A DNA stretch of 64,000 nucleotides, from assembly GCA_011009095.1 (NCBI GenBank), contig VTPC01090597.1, forward strand, positions 124,001-188,000, read 5' to 3'. The position numbers were made by a program, and so were the translations under genes. The notes below the pieces were generated by a model. The model did not search any database. It had not been told where the DNA came from and saw only the letters and a program-made list of their open reading frames with translations. The stretch comes from Ignelater luminosus. Its lineage: Eukaryota > Arthropoda > Insecta > Coleoptera > Elateridae. Numbering within the stretch: the first letter of the stretch is position 1; each line of letters starts with the position of its first letter. Below are positions 25,200-36,659 of this stretch, one piece after another.

Positions 25200-28100
25200 A
25201 AAGAAATTAAGACTTGTAGTTCTGAATTAGATAGTACATTTAATAAAGCACGTTACAATATTAAATTTATTTATAAAATGTAGATTAAATAAAGTTTCAA
25301 AAATAATTCGATTAGTAAATACCAAGCATGATTTATTTAAATTTCAATTTTAGTCCTTCCTAAAAGTTTCTTTGAAGTTCACGTGGCTATTAGTTCTTGT
25401 AATTTGAAAATAAATACACGCCGACAAACAAATACGCTCCTAACAAGCGAGCTTTATTAAAGTAAGGTATATTAGGTCAAGAAAGAGTTCATTGGTCAAT
25501 ACGTAGGGGAAGAGCAAAACGGAAAGAATACAAGGAAGATGAGTTTTGAATCAACATTGATGGACTGCGAGATTCAGTGTCATTGCTAAGGATATCATAA
25601 AGCTTTAAAGCACATTTTATTTTTTACCGTGAAGGATGGCGGGAATGAAGGAAAGAATATTTGTTCACTATGAAACAAAAACGTAACAAGAATGAATGGT
25701 TGAAAGAAATGCGAAAGGAGAGAAAGAGAACAATACGGTTTTTATAAAAACGATAGAAACGAGAACACGAATTACAGTAAAGCATCCCAAGCTTAATCTG
25801 ATGATATTATAGCCGAATTTATTTTTGGGGTAAAAAAGTGCAAAACAATAAATAATAATATAGAAGTTTCTTTTAAAAAGTATGTAAGTAACTAAAATAG
25901 ATTATTCTTAGTTACTAACGGATGCTTTCTAGTAAAAGCAAGTTTTAACGCTAAAAGCTCGCGTTCGCTAATTATATTTAGCTCATCATATAAGGTGCTA
26001 ACTACTTTCAGTAATGTAAATTTACCGATCCGAAATAATGAACCTAATAGCTTCGAGGGAATTTGATTTTAGCTTATACAAAGCCCACGGTTGTATCGTA
26101 TTGCATATTTGTGCGAATATCAAATATCTGAGTGAAGTTTGGATGCAAAATATTTCTTGCCAAACTCGCGCATAAAGCTTATTATTATCGGTCCCCAAGT
26201 AAGTTGTCGTTTTCAATAAGAGAGTTGATAGTTCAAATTCCTATCTTTCTCGGTTGATTTATAAAGGCAAAAGCGTATTTCTCGTGTTTTTGTAAATGTA
26301 GTCGAACAGCTACAGTTTTACAATGTTGCAACAAGATTTAATATAAATTAAAATTGATCCGTGTAGCAGATTGTGTTTACATAATTTTCTTAGTATAACC
26401 AGAACATTGTGTACATAACCATATTATCATACAGTAAACGTTTACTGGCCCACTATATCAACATAATAATGCAGTTAACAGAAGACCCAGGAAGTGAGAC
26501 TACTGCACCAGACAAATATCATCAACCAGTCGCCCGGGAAATTCTCGAGAAAACAAACATAACAAACAAAAAATAAAATAAAAAGGATTTTTGCCTCTGT
26601 GTCGTTCTGTAAAATTAAAATGAATTCCTCAAGTTACGAACGGAAATTCCTGCTTTATCACATGCGAGGATAAACTTGATAAGATTTACATAAAAATATT
26701 TTTTACCAATCAAAACAAATGTCGGTTACAAAAACCACCGTAAAAAATTTCTGTCCTCGCTGTATCTATTTAGACCTAAAGCTTTTGTACTGTCCGATTT
26801 CTATCTCGTTGATGTATCGAACTGCTGATAACGCTTGACCCGGCAACTTCAAGGTGACGATGAAGACTAACGTTGTTAAAATGTGACCTTTTATATTTTT
26901 TACCTTTATATAAAACCATTCTGTTCCATCCTTCCTTTCGATCTTCTCGTGTAAGGCAATATTATACCACAAATTTTATTGTGTTACTAAAAAAGTAACA
27001 AAAAATTCCTTATAAATCTCGGAGTTACCCTAAAACACTTTTTTTTGTAAAAGTAACGCCAGGCAGTAAAATGTAATGGAATATAGAAATCGCGAAAATT
27101 ACTTGATTTTTCGAACCTCAATGCAGTTTCAACACGTTGTTAACGCTAACGACCTGTTGACTAAAAGGGAATGTGAAATTGAAAAAGTTTGTTATGTTCC
27201 CCATATTTCCACATTTTTCCGTCGTGTGCTAAGTATCAACGAATCCATTTCAAAATGCTTTTACTTCAACTAAAAATATCCATTAGTCTTTTCAAATCAT
27301 GCTATAATTATATAAAAGAACGATAATTCTCCCCTTTATGACTCGCATATAAATTCGTAATAAATTGTAATAGGGAGTTTTTGTAATATTTTTACTCTTG
27401 CAACTTATAATTTCGGAAGCAAAACAAAATAAAACAAATATAGCTAACGTTGTTATTAAATAGCAATGAGTTAAAAAAAGAAGTTTAATATCCAAAGCAA
27501 TATGTTCCCGAAGTTTCTAAAATACCCTTCAGGCTTTCATCATTGTAAAGGCAGTGATACATCGATTTAAAATAGACACTTCCAGGCAAAAATAAACCAA
27601 CATTCATTAAACTTGCACGAACGCTAGTTATTTCCCTAAAAAACTTATTTTAATACAACTCTGTGGTTTGTTTTATGAATTTTCGGCTTTGTTTTGCATA
27701 TAAATTTAGAAAGGGTTATGCTACAATACGTTTTTGTCGTTGATAATAAACAAAAACAAAATGATTTTTTTAAATGACTGCGTATGAAACATTGGAAAAG
27801 AACAGATGGTAACTGTAAAAGAGTAACCTTTATAATTCTTTATTCTAATACATTAATTAAAATTGGGCAAAACGGTGTTAGCATTAGTTTTTGTTTGACG
27901 TCGTCGATTTGTTAGTTCTTTATCAAAGATACATAAAGAGTGCAGCAGCAATGTTGTTTTCTTCATTTTTCTTTGTGTCACTTTGCCAAGACATTTGTAT
28001 TAATCTTTATTAACTGTAGACGCGATAACTTTCTAAATTACAAATCTTGTATTTCTAGATCAAACAATCGGGACATCAAGGTAGTATTATAATAATTATA
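25200..28100. other. AT-rich non-coding DNA
   Basis: Frames of 60-70 codons at 26022-26216, 26766-26972 and 27076-27273 show no recognisable domain. No repeat structure or RNA gene was seen. Confidence 0.4.
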
Positions 28101-28125
28101 CAAATTAGTAAGTGATTTACAATAA

Positions 28126-29721
28126 TTACCATGCTTCGTGCATCCAACGTTTGCATCTAAGACACCTAATCCAATCTTCTGTTTTTTTCGTCTTCAGATA
28201 GTTTTCTCCACATCCAGCACATTCATTCTTGTCACCCTCATCACTTCTACAACTGGGCCGTCAGAATTTAAGAAAGAATCAGACTGATATACATTTTTTC
28301 TTGCTTGTCTTTCGTTGTGCTATAGGCATGGCTCTATTCTTCTTTATATTTTTTGCTGTTATGTTCCTTAACGTTATTAATACTTTCTCGTGAATTTAAA
28401 ATGTTTGCTACGCTTCTTCCGCGTTTTTTTTTGCTGCAGCTATGCCTGAAGTAGCAGGTACAGGAGAAACTTCATCTAATGATTTTTCAGGAGTGGTTTT
28501 AGTTGGTGAGGCACAAGCAGGTGTAGTAGTGGAATATTTTTAGGATGTGCTTGGTTGCGGGGAATCCAATGTATTTTTAGTATTTGAGGATTGCGAACTA
28601 GTAGATGAGCGATGTAATTCCGGTGATTGCTCAATGGTACCTTCATTTTGTAGTAGGAATGCGTAATCAGGAATTGAATCAGGATAGAATGGTACAATAC
28701 CAGTAGCTCGAAAAGCCGAAACAGAATTCTGGACGCTGGCCAATTTACTCCAGGCACTACCTAGTAATCTTCCAAATTGAAATCTGTTAAGTTTTCTTGT
28801 CGGGTTTGTTTTTATGAAGTTGTTGCATGCCACATAATAATTGGACTTGAAAAATTTAAAAAATGCCCGACCCATCGGCTGCAAATAATGTGTTGTGTGT
28901 GAAATGTGTCCATCCAAGATTAAAAGGACCTTGCCAGGCATCTTTCGAGGGACGAAGTGAGTTTTTAACCAGTCTAAGAATATCTCCGCGTTTACATAAG
29001 CAGATCTTTGAGACATGGTACCGTCAGAGAATTATTCCTTTTTATTCTTGCCTTTAAAGGCGGAAAAAAATACTCCTTCTGCACTACAACGCGCTATTAC
29101 ATTTATGGTTTCCCCTTTCTCACCAGAAATAATCGCAGAAACACTTTCGGAACCCTTTACTGCAATAATGTGACCAGGTTTATTATTTAGTTGAAAACCA
29201 GTTTTGTCCATCTTGTACACATTTGTTTTGTCGAATAAATCGTTTTCTGCAAGAGTTCTTTCCAGAAGTTCAAAGTAAGATTTAACAATTTCCCTGGACA
29301 TGCCCTGTGAACGAGCAAGTGACACTCCTTCAGATTTGCGTATGGATAGCTCTTGATGACGCCTTAGAAACTTTTTAAGCCAAGTGTAACCTGCTTTGCC
29401 AGTTTTGTATCGAATTTGTGCTCAATATTCATTCTTGTCGTCAGATTATAGGCCATATTACATACGGCATCTCTAGTAAGTGAAAATCCAGCTTTCTGAA
29501 GCTTCTTGATATGCAACACTAATTTGGTTTCAGCAGCGTCTCCTAAAATGGAAGCTGGACTTCTTTCTCCGTTTCAAAGTACTTGGGGATATTCCAAAAT
29601 TCCTTGCTACTGCGTTAATTCCCACTGTACGTTTTTCTACTGCTTCGAGGGCATTTTGAAATGCAGCAGCTGCCTATGATCCTCTATTTGTATTGCCTTT
29701 TTTTGTATGAAAATTAGGCAT
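28126..29721 (-). pseudogene. pogo/Tigger-type (CENP-B-like) transposase pseudogene
   Basis: The start codon at 29721 (MPNFHTKKGNTNRGS) leads into a psq-type helix-turn-helix with A-V-E-K-R-T-V-G-I-N-A-V-A-R-N-F-G-I. A CENP-B/Tc5-type DNA-binding region follows (W-L-K-K-F-L-R-R-H-Q-E-L, after a frameshift near 29400). The DDE domain has the first Asp in Y-K-M-D-K-T-G-F-Q, a stop codon at 29032-29034, then MSQRSAYVNAEIFLDWLKTH and the second Asp in L-I-L-D-G-H. About 30 residues after D-G-H-x-S-H, including the usual L-P-P-H block, are deleted in frame. In the usual L-Q-P-L-D-R-A-F-F motif the third catalytic Asp is Gly (L-Q-P-M-G-R). A C-terminal zinc-finger-like C-A-G-C-G-E-N-Y then C-L-R-C-K-R-W-M-H segment lies at 28126-28250. 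Dead copy; terminal repeats are uncertain. Confidence 0.85.
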
Positions 29722-29833
29722 TTTATTGTGCTAAAAAAAACATTTTCTATTTACTTCAACAAAAGCTTACACACTACTACAGTAAATAGTTGTTGTTCTA
29801 CCTAGTAATTTAAAATCTCTAATAATTTAAACA

Positions 29834-30224
29834 TGGTCCAACTCTCCTCTAAAAAAAAGGATCCTAAATGTATAAGAGAGATGGACCAGATCAGACTAAC
29901 GATTTAAAATCAAAAATAGTAAGTATTGTGAGGTTAGATAACTTAACAAGCTACTTACTTGTTTACCAGTATAAATTATTATTAAAAGGATTTTTCACAG
30001 ACAATCCAATCGTTTTGAGTGTCTAACAGTCATAAAACTTTGCGCACTATTGAAATATTAGTACTTCAACAACTCACATAAGAATGAATTTAACAAATCC
30101 GTTTTATGCCACTTCCTTCTATAATGCTATTGTGGATGTGTCTGTTGTATAGGTATCGTCGGATATTACACGGTGGCTCCATTAACTCAACCGGTTCGTC
30201 TCTTCTCGTGGTCCATCTCTCCTA
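29834..30224. repeat. Three copies of a TGGTCCATCTCTCC motif, two forming a hairpin
   Basis: TGGTCCAACTCTCCTCT (29834-29850) and its near-reverse complement AAGAGAGATGGACCA (29874-29888) can pair into a stem around a 23-base loop. A third copy, TGGTCCATCTCTCCTA, lies at 30209-30224. They sit just upstream of the pogo-type transposase start, where that element's terminal or subterminal repeats would be expected, but I could not find a matching copy beyond its 3' end. Confidence 0.4.
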
Positions 30225-30229
30225 GATTT

Positions 30230-31845
30230 ACCCTACAAACGTAACAACATCGTTTATAAAAATTTGTAAAAAAGATTTCTTCTTATGCAGCGCATCTTCA
30301 TTCACTCTACTGTTCTTCTTTTTCTAGCCTTAATTTGTATGATATTATTTGATAATTTAGCAATCACACAGCATTAAAGCATCGGTTTTTGAGTTCTTGA
30401 TGGTTTTTCCTCAGTTGGCCGATTTCATTAACTAGTCATGTTGGGCCATGCCAAACTTATTGTTTTCCATTTATATTTATTGAATGCAGTTCAAGGCAAG
30501 AAATAACATCTGTAGTGAATAGAAAAATGACAGTCACATATTTAAGAGTTAAATTTCTTATACTTGTACAATACAACAGCAAAATTTGAATATTACAATA
30601 ACTAAAAGTCTAGAAAGATAATGTCGCACAATTTCTAATGAGCCCATAAGTATAGTAGTAAACGTTAAAAGCCGCCAAAGGCGGCGAATGTTTGAGAATT
30701 TTTCTCATCTTCAATCTTAAATCGTGAATATTAGTAGTGGGATGACCGAGAATTATAAGCACAGTTTTATTTGTTCATCTGTTTGGGTTTGGCTTGTTTT
30801 TACTTTGTTATTATTCTATTATATTTCTATTTGTTTATTATTATCATTATTCTTTATTTTGGCTCTTTTATCTTTTCTGTTGAATTTTTTATTTTGTTAA
30901 AAGAAGATGGATTGATTGTTTGAAGGAGTAGAGAAAAAAAAGTCTGAATATTAAAACGGTGCTCCTGGAGCTGGCTGCTTCTTCTGGGTGCTGAATGCGT
31001 TGGGATCTCCTTTTACTTAAGTACGCTGTGGATGCAGTTGGAGAAGACCAATGAAATTTTTCTGCTAGTAAAAGGCGGCGGGTGGATATGTGGCGTCCAA
31101 AACCGTGGTGATGATGGTATTGGAGATGTATAAATGTATACATTTATCTAGTATTAATAGTTGAAAGTGATCTTTAAGAAACTGAAGGACATTTAAGCGG
31201 CGACGCAAACCAATAGCAGAGCTTGAATAGCAAAATCGTAATTTAGTAGGAGAGGGGAGACAAGGAATGATGGTCTAGACAATGAGGATAAGAAACGGTT
31301 CTTTTCAGAAGCTAGTGGTGGTGGTAAACCTAGAACAAAGAAAAAACGCAGCAAGAACTTGTCCAATCATTAGGTCTGTTAAAGGAACTATAGAAGAGAG
31401 CAAGAGGAAATCTTAATTTGCGTTTTACGCTTCTTGGCTGAAATGCACATTGAGTAGATTGCAAGCCCCCCCTCCCCAAGGAATGAAAACGATCAAAACG
31501 GAGCATCCTCTTACAGGTTTTTTGGAGCAATCTGAGATTCCGTCTATATAGGGCGAAATTGCGTATATTAACAGGGATAATGAAAAACACTTGGCAATAA
31601 TTCTGAATTTTATGAATTATGATAACAGGATTAAAATAGGTTGCACTTATTTAGAGTTAAATTTTCTATTTTTAATTTTCTTTGTTTAGCCAATAAAAAT
31701 TAACTTCTCGGTGCAGAAAAAATTAATTTTTTTATTATTTAACACATTTTACAGAAAATCCAATTTTGGAACACGGCTTCAAATATAACAAAATATAAAT
31801 TAAAGGTTACTTCACAAAATATAATTTTTCCTACTAAATAAATTA
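30230..31845. other. Unassigned sequence with two small tandem hairpins
   Basis: Perfect stems GCCGCC/GGCGGC (30671-30685) and TGAGAA/TTCTCA (30693-30707) sit next to each other. Frames at 30889-31143 and 31330-31590 (minus) have Arg/Leu-rich translations without a recognisable family. A C-run (CCCCCCCTCCCC) occurs near 31466. The block 30650-31600 is less AT-rich than its flanks and could be part of an unrecognised repeat. Confidence 0.3.
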
Positions 31846-31849
31846 CATT

Positions 31850-33372
31850 CTAATTTCTTAAACCAAGCTCTAGAGGTATTGAATTAGGGTAATGTAATAC
31901 GGTGTTGTTTTGTGCTATTGCTGCAGGAACATTCCTAAATAAAGCAATTACTTGATTTGGTGGGCCTACAGTTGATGTTCACTTACTTAGTAGAAGATAG
32001 GTTTTGACTGTCTCGAATGAATTCCAGAAAGTCTAACTGGCTTCGCTTTCTCTGTTCTCTTGCAACTCTGTTAATAATAATGTTTACATTTTATAAAATT
32101 AAGAAACGTCGATCGTGGCGCTACTATCATTTTCAATAATTTGGGAGCATTTGAAAGAGATGCTAAAAGTTGTATTTAACAATTGGCCATATTATGATCC
32201 ATGAGGTCTATTCCACCCATGTAACTATTATACATATGCACTTCGTGCGGCAGATGTGCTACCTTTCTGCAGCAGAATATCTACAAACAGATTTTATGGA
32301 ACGTGCACTATAACAATTTGACGTTACCTGCACTGTAGCGGAAGAATTTGCATATGATATGGTGGAAAGGTAATTTTCTATTTTATTTCCCCTGACAGTG
32401 CCCGTAAAACAGTATCTATAATCTGTCATAAATCTCACGAATGGCTTCCCCGTGAAAAAATCGTTTATGAAAAAGTTGTACTGTCGCTTCTTTCAATCTA
32501 CCAGGAAACGTAGCTACTACCTATCCACCTAGACCAAGTTCTTTGTAACGCAAGTGCGTTTTTTCCTTCTGTACAGGTTAAATAAGCATTGGAAAGGTTC
32601 ATGGACCACAATCTAAACCTTATAGGTTTACATTGTATCCGCTGTTTACAGCTATGGTGATTGCAATAAGAGATCATTGATTCATACACATCGACAATTA
32701 TCGACAAAGTGTATATTTTTGAAAATGTCACGAAAGCTTTGTCAAGACAGCTTTAGAAATTGCATTGTTTTGCATATTTGCATCGGTGTTCTAATACATA
32801 TCACGCCTTGGTTTTTTCTCGTAGCCAGAAGTTAGCAATATAGCCAAAATTTTGAAATGAACTGTTTGCATCTTTTTCAGTTGCATACTGAATAGTTTGT
32901 GCTTTAAGTGGCTTAGTAGTTCATTTGTCTACATCAGTTCGAAAAGCTCTCCGGGATTCTTTGGCTGGTCTGATATACCGATATCAGCGAAAGCCCCACT
33001 AAATGTAATCATCTGTTTCAGATTTCCAGACTTTTATCAATTTCCTTGATTTCTTCCTTTTGTTTACCCGCTCTTAAATCTCTACATTAGTACCTCTTTT
33101 TTTATCTTCATCACTAGAACTAGAGGATTGTAATCTTTTGTTTTACCCAAATAAGTTCATTTTCTGATTTCCTACCTCTACCAAACACCTCTTTTGAACG
33201 CATACTTTTGCTTCTGCTTTGCAGAAATCCTGTTACAAGAATCTTCTACATTATTACTATCATATCAATTATCGGCTGAAGTGATTGACTGGCTAGTAAC
33301 TTCATCCAGAAGTTCGTTTAGAGTTGGCGCAGTGTATGTTGTTTTCTCGCCATAAAACGGTTTCGTGTCCAT
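31850..33372 (-). pseudogene. piggyBac-like transposase pseudogene (copy 1)
   Basis: The likely original start is the ATG at 33372 (MDTKPFYGEKTTYTAPTL), with an in-frame stop after about 34 codons. The first core block reads L-F-E-L, T-N-E-L-L-S-H-L-K, L-A-I-L-L-T-S-G-Y and P-R-R-D-M-Y (about 32760-32950). The piggyBac D-E-S-M-I-P-Y block survives as Y-E-S-M-I-S-Y followed by H-H-S-C-K-Q-R-I-Q-C-K-P-I-R-F (about 32610-32680), so the catalytic Asp before E-S is replaced. The late block N-S-Y-M-G-G-I-D-L-M-D-H-N is intact near 32195-32225 and holds the third catalytic Asp. Many stops and frame changes occur. In piggyBac proteins these blocks form a DDD nuclease that inserts at TTAA; element ends were not identified. 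Confidence 0.75.
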
Positions 33373-33560
33373 TGCCCACAAATAATGGTGAAGACACAAA
33401 TATAGCCAAGTTCCAGTTTTGTAACACTGCCTTCCTGCAACTGTGATAAAGTATTATTTGTGTATTATTGTGTGTTTTAGGTTATGAAACTGAGATGCAT
33501 TATTAAAATTTACCATACAGGTACCACTAAAGTTTCCGAAAACCAAGACAAATACACGTA

Positions 33561-36500
33561 ACCCTAGTAGCACAGTAAGGTAGGAACTGTATAGGTTGCC
33601 GAGTCCGTTATGACTAGGGAATGAAACGCTAAATCTGGGTCTAAACTGTGTAGGCATCGTGGTCAGATCTGGTGTAGGAACCGTTTAGTATCTGTATGGC
33701 ATAGCGTAGCATAGCACATACAATTTCTATGCCGTGTAACCGCATCAATCCGAGTCAGCTACAGCGCCATCGTTTGGAGACATAAGAAATCAAAAGTTAA
33801 GCTTGTCAACAGATGGCGTTGTTGCAAGTTCGGATATACATTGGCATTCCTATATAGGAACTGTATGGTTAAGCGGAATCGATTTAATGCAGTTAAATAA
33901 CTTTAGTATTGCAATAATTAGTGAGTTAATTCACAGATTTAATTAATATTTTGTTCTATAAACTTACCTATATCTTATTAAGCTTTTATTTTTGGTTTGA
34001 TTACTTACAAATAAAGTTTTATTTCTATTAAATCTATAATTTACATCTAGTAGAAAAGAAAAGATAAATTAAGACAACATAAATTAAATATTTTATTATA
34101 GAATATACATAACACATGTACAACATAAAATATTTAAAAATTAACAAACCATACTACTTACTAATAATTAAGCTTCACGTATTTACTCTTATGTACGCAC
34201 ATATGTACCTAAATGTAAGTTTATGCAGTTTTAAAACGCAGGTTGAGTTGGGTTTTTCGAGATAGTTATAATACTGATTCACAAAAAATCCGAACACTCA
34301 AACATTTATAATTTTTTATTTGTTAAATTTCTATCGTTAGAAACCTATTTAATTATTAAGATTTCGTTGTTAAATTCGTCCTACGTACTATTTGTTTCGC
34401 TTTTGCACCTAAATTTGATATGAATTATAGATTACATATCTCCAAGTTCCATTGTAAACCACTAACATTTCCGGGGTGTTCGGATTTTTTCAACGCAGTA
34501 TAGATTGTGTTCTTTTTTGTTTAAATACAACACGCACCAGATTTTAAACTTGAAACTCAAACGATTTTTCTAACAATTTGTCAAGATACCAATATCACTA
34601 CTGGTTTAAGCATCTCTCGGTCTGTGGTCGCCTTAAATAAATTTCCCATGAACCATATCTGAAATAAAATTATTAGAAGCTTTTAAAAACTTAGTGATGA
34701 GTAGTGTTACTAATATACAATATTTGCAATGTTAAATGAACAATTACAAAGCAACTGCTACGTATTTTTACGAATTTAAGCAATAAAAATAAAAATAATA
34801 TTCATAATATTCCAAAAGACAACTTACCTCTATGAAGGCTTAAATCTGCCTGAAAACATTTTACCCCTCATAGTGTCATTATCCAAGGTCGCTCATTTAC
34901 CTGTTTCTAACGGTTTTTCTCCAGCACAAGATCAATAGAAGTGTAGAATTTTTTTTAAATTACGAAAATGAACAACAAAAACCCGCATATAACAGGCGCA
35001 TAGCTAAAGGGATCTAAATGTGACACATCACTGTGTTTTTGCCCCCTGAGACGATAATAATCATTATTCGGATTTAAATTCATACTGAAATCATTTACTG
35101 ATCATTTTAAAAGTTATAGAAAAACGTAGTTGACTAGATTTTTATTGCTTTACTGCTTTCTCTTTTACCAATGTCCCATTTAAATTGCAATATTAGCCCT
35201 ACTGTCAAATGGCAACACATTTTTTCCTTTTTTTTATTAGACGAGATAGATTATCTCACTCATTTTAAATTTTTTAAAGTTTGATCAGCTTCAAATATTA
35301 TAGAATTGTCGGTAGTGTACGAAACTTCACAATTTCTTGAATGTTTGCAGCAATTTGCCGTAGGTCAATAAGTTTTATAACCGGAAAGAAGGTTAAAAAG
35401 AACCGGCTCCCAATAACTACCTGCTCAAAAATGCAAAAGAATCTGGCAAATCATAAATATAATCACATCTGCCTTTATTTAAAAAGATACATCGTGTTGC
35501 CGTCAGTAACCTGTAATTAATAATTTGCCATTACCATTTCTATTTAAAAATCACAATAATTTAATACAGTAATGGAATTACGTTAAAAATTGATGTATTT
35601 CTTATTTGTCATTTATCCGATAAAAGTCCAGGTAGAGTGTATTCTTTCAATTATTTATAATTCTGGGTACAAGCTTGCCAGATAAAATAAATATCTAGCG
35701 TAAAAAGTTAGAAATTTATGAAAAATACATAAATTCTTTTAGAGATTTAAAACTAGTTCTGGTATAATTAATAAAATCGATATTTAGATTGAAATGAACT
35801 GGTTTTATCTGCATCTCTCTTACCACTATGATCTTCGAATAGTAGTAATACATTGTTTAATTAGTTTTTGTATAAAAACTCAGTCGAGACTTTAAATGAA
35901 AAATGCGATAACTTTATTATCGAATAAAGTAAGGCAAGAATTTTTGTTTCTTGGGAAATTAGATTTATAATAATAACAGGGATTAAATTGATATGAACAA
36001 ACACACACAAACTTTATAATATTTCGTTTTACTTTGTTTCATAACTTACGTAACTATGAATAAAGATGCTTCAATCTTTATTGGTGTTTTGATTTAGATT
36101 AATAAATATTTTTTAGGAACTTTTTTGAAAGTCCTCCTTCTTTAGTAATTTGCTTTTGATAGGATTTAAATTTTTGAGTTGGTGCCTTTTTTTGCGCATT
36201 GTACATATTATAATACTTAGTGATTATTGCAACTTCAAATGTGTTAATTGTTTCATAAAACAGAAACAGTATTAACAGCTCAACAAACAAAGCATATTAA
36301 GAATAGTTTTCATATTGACAAGCTAATATAGTTCCTAAGTCGTCAAGTTAATATGCATACTAATGTTGTTTTAAGAGTTATTAACCGTACAGTATCGCTA
36401 CAGTCATCCTAACGTTAGGTTCTGTATTGGAAATCGACGCATTTTCTAGACGGCCAAGACAGCGCTAGTACTGAGTTGTTTTGAGGATTAGTAACGATAC

Positions 36501-36647
36501 CGTATATGCGTCTAGCTAACTAAGTTGGTCTCGACCGAACAGTTACCGCATAGGACCTGGACAGATTTCTCTGTGCTGGTTTTAGCACGAGCAACTGCAT
36601 AGTTTCTGTAAGGTTCCTGGACGGTTCTGACTTTTGTGCTACTAGGG
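33561..36647. mobile_element. Candidate transposon with 13-bp inverted ends CCCTAGTAGCACA
   Basis: CCCTAGTAGCACA at 33561-33573 faces its exact reverse complement at 36635-36647, about 3.1 kb apart. Just inside both ends are short related blocks: GGAACTGTATAGG and AGGAACCGTTTAG on the left, and on the right, reading inward, CAGAACCGTCCAGG and CAGGAACCTTACAG. These look like subterminal transposase-binding repeats. The interior has no recognisable transposase, so this would be a non-autonomous copy. The flanks (GTAA on the left, AATAA on the right) give no clean target duplication, so the superfamily is undetermined. Confidence 0.45.
34271..34501. mobile_element. Small MITE nested in the 3.1-kb element
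   Basis: The left end ATACTGATTCACAAAAAATC continues with CGAACACTC. The right end is the near-reverse complement (rc ATACTGCGTTGAAAAAATCC, then GAACACCCC), giving inverted repeats of about 29 bp with a few mismatches. The copy is about 230 bp and non-coding. A TA-rich junction suggests a Tc1/mariner-type MITE, but the exact duplication is unclear. Confidence 0.55.
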
Positions 36648-36659
36648 AATAATTAGAAA

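Noticed and set aside
26766-26972. 68-codon minus frame with a protein-like middle (TLKLPGQALSAVRYINEIEI)
   Set aside because: It reads like a secreted insect protein for about 20 residues, but no family could be named, the flanks are AT-rich chance sequence and no splice sites bound it.
30671-30707. Two neighbouring hairpins resembling bacterial terminators
   Set aside because: The context is eukaryotic and there is no gene ending here; treated as part of an unassigned repeat.
33760-33825. Inverted GCGCCATC / GATGGCG pair resembling insulator-type motifs
   Set aside because: Only eight bases each, with no supporting context; it may simply be internal repeat of the candidate 3.1-kb transposon.
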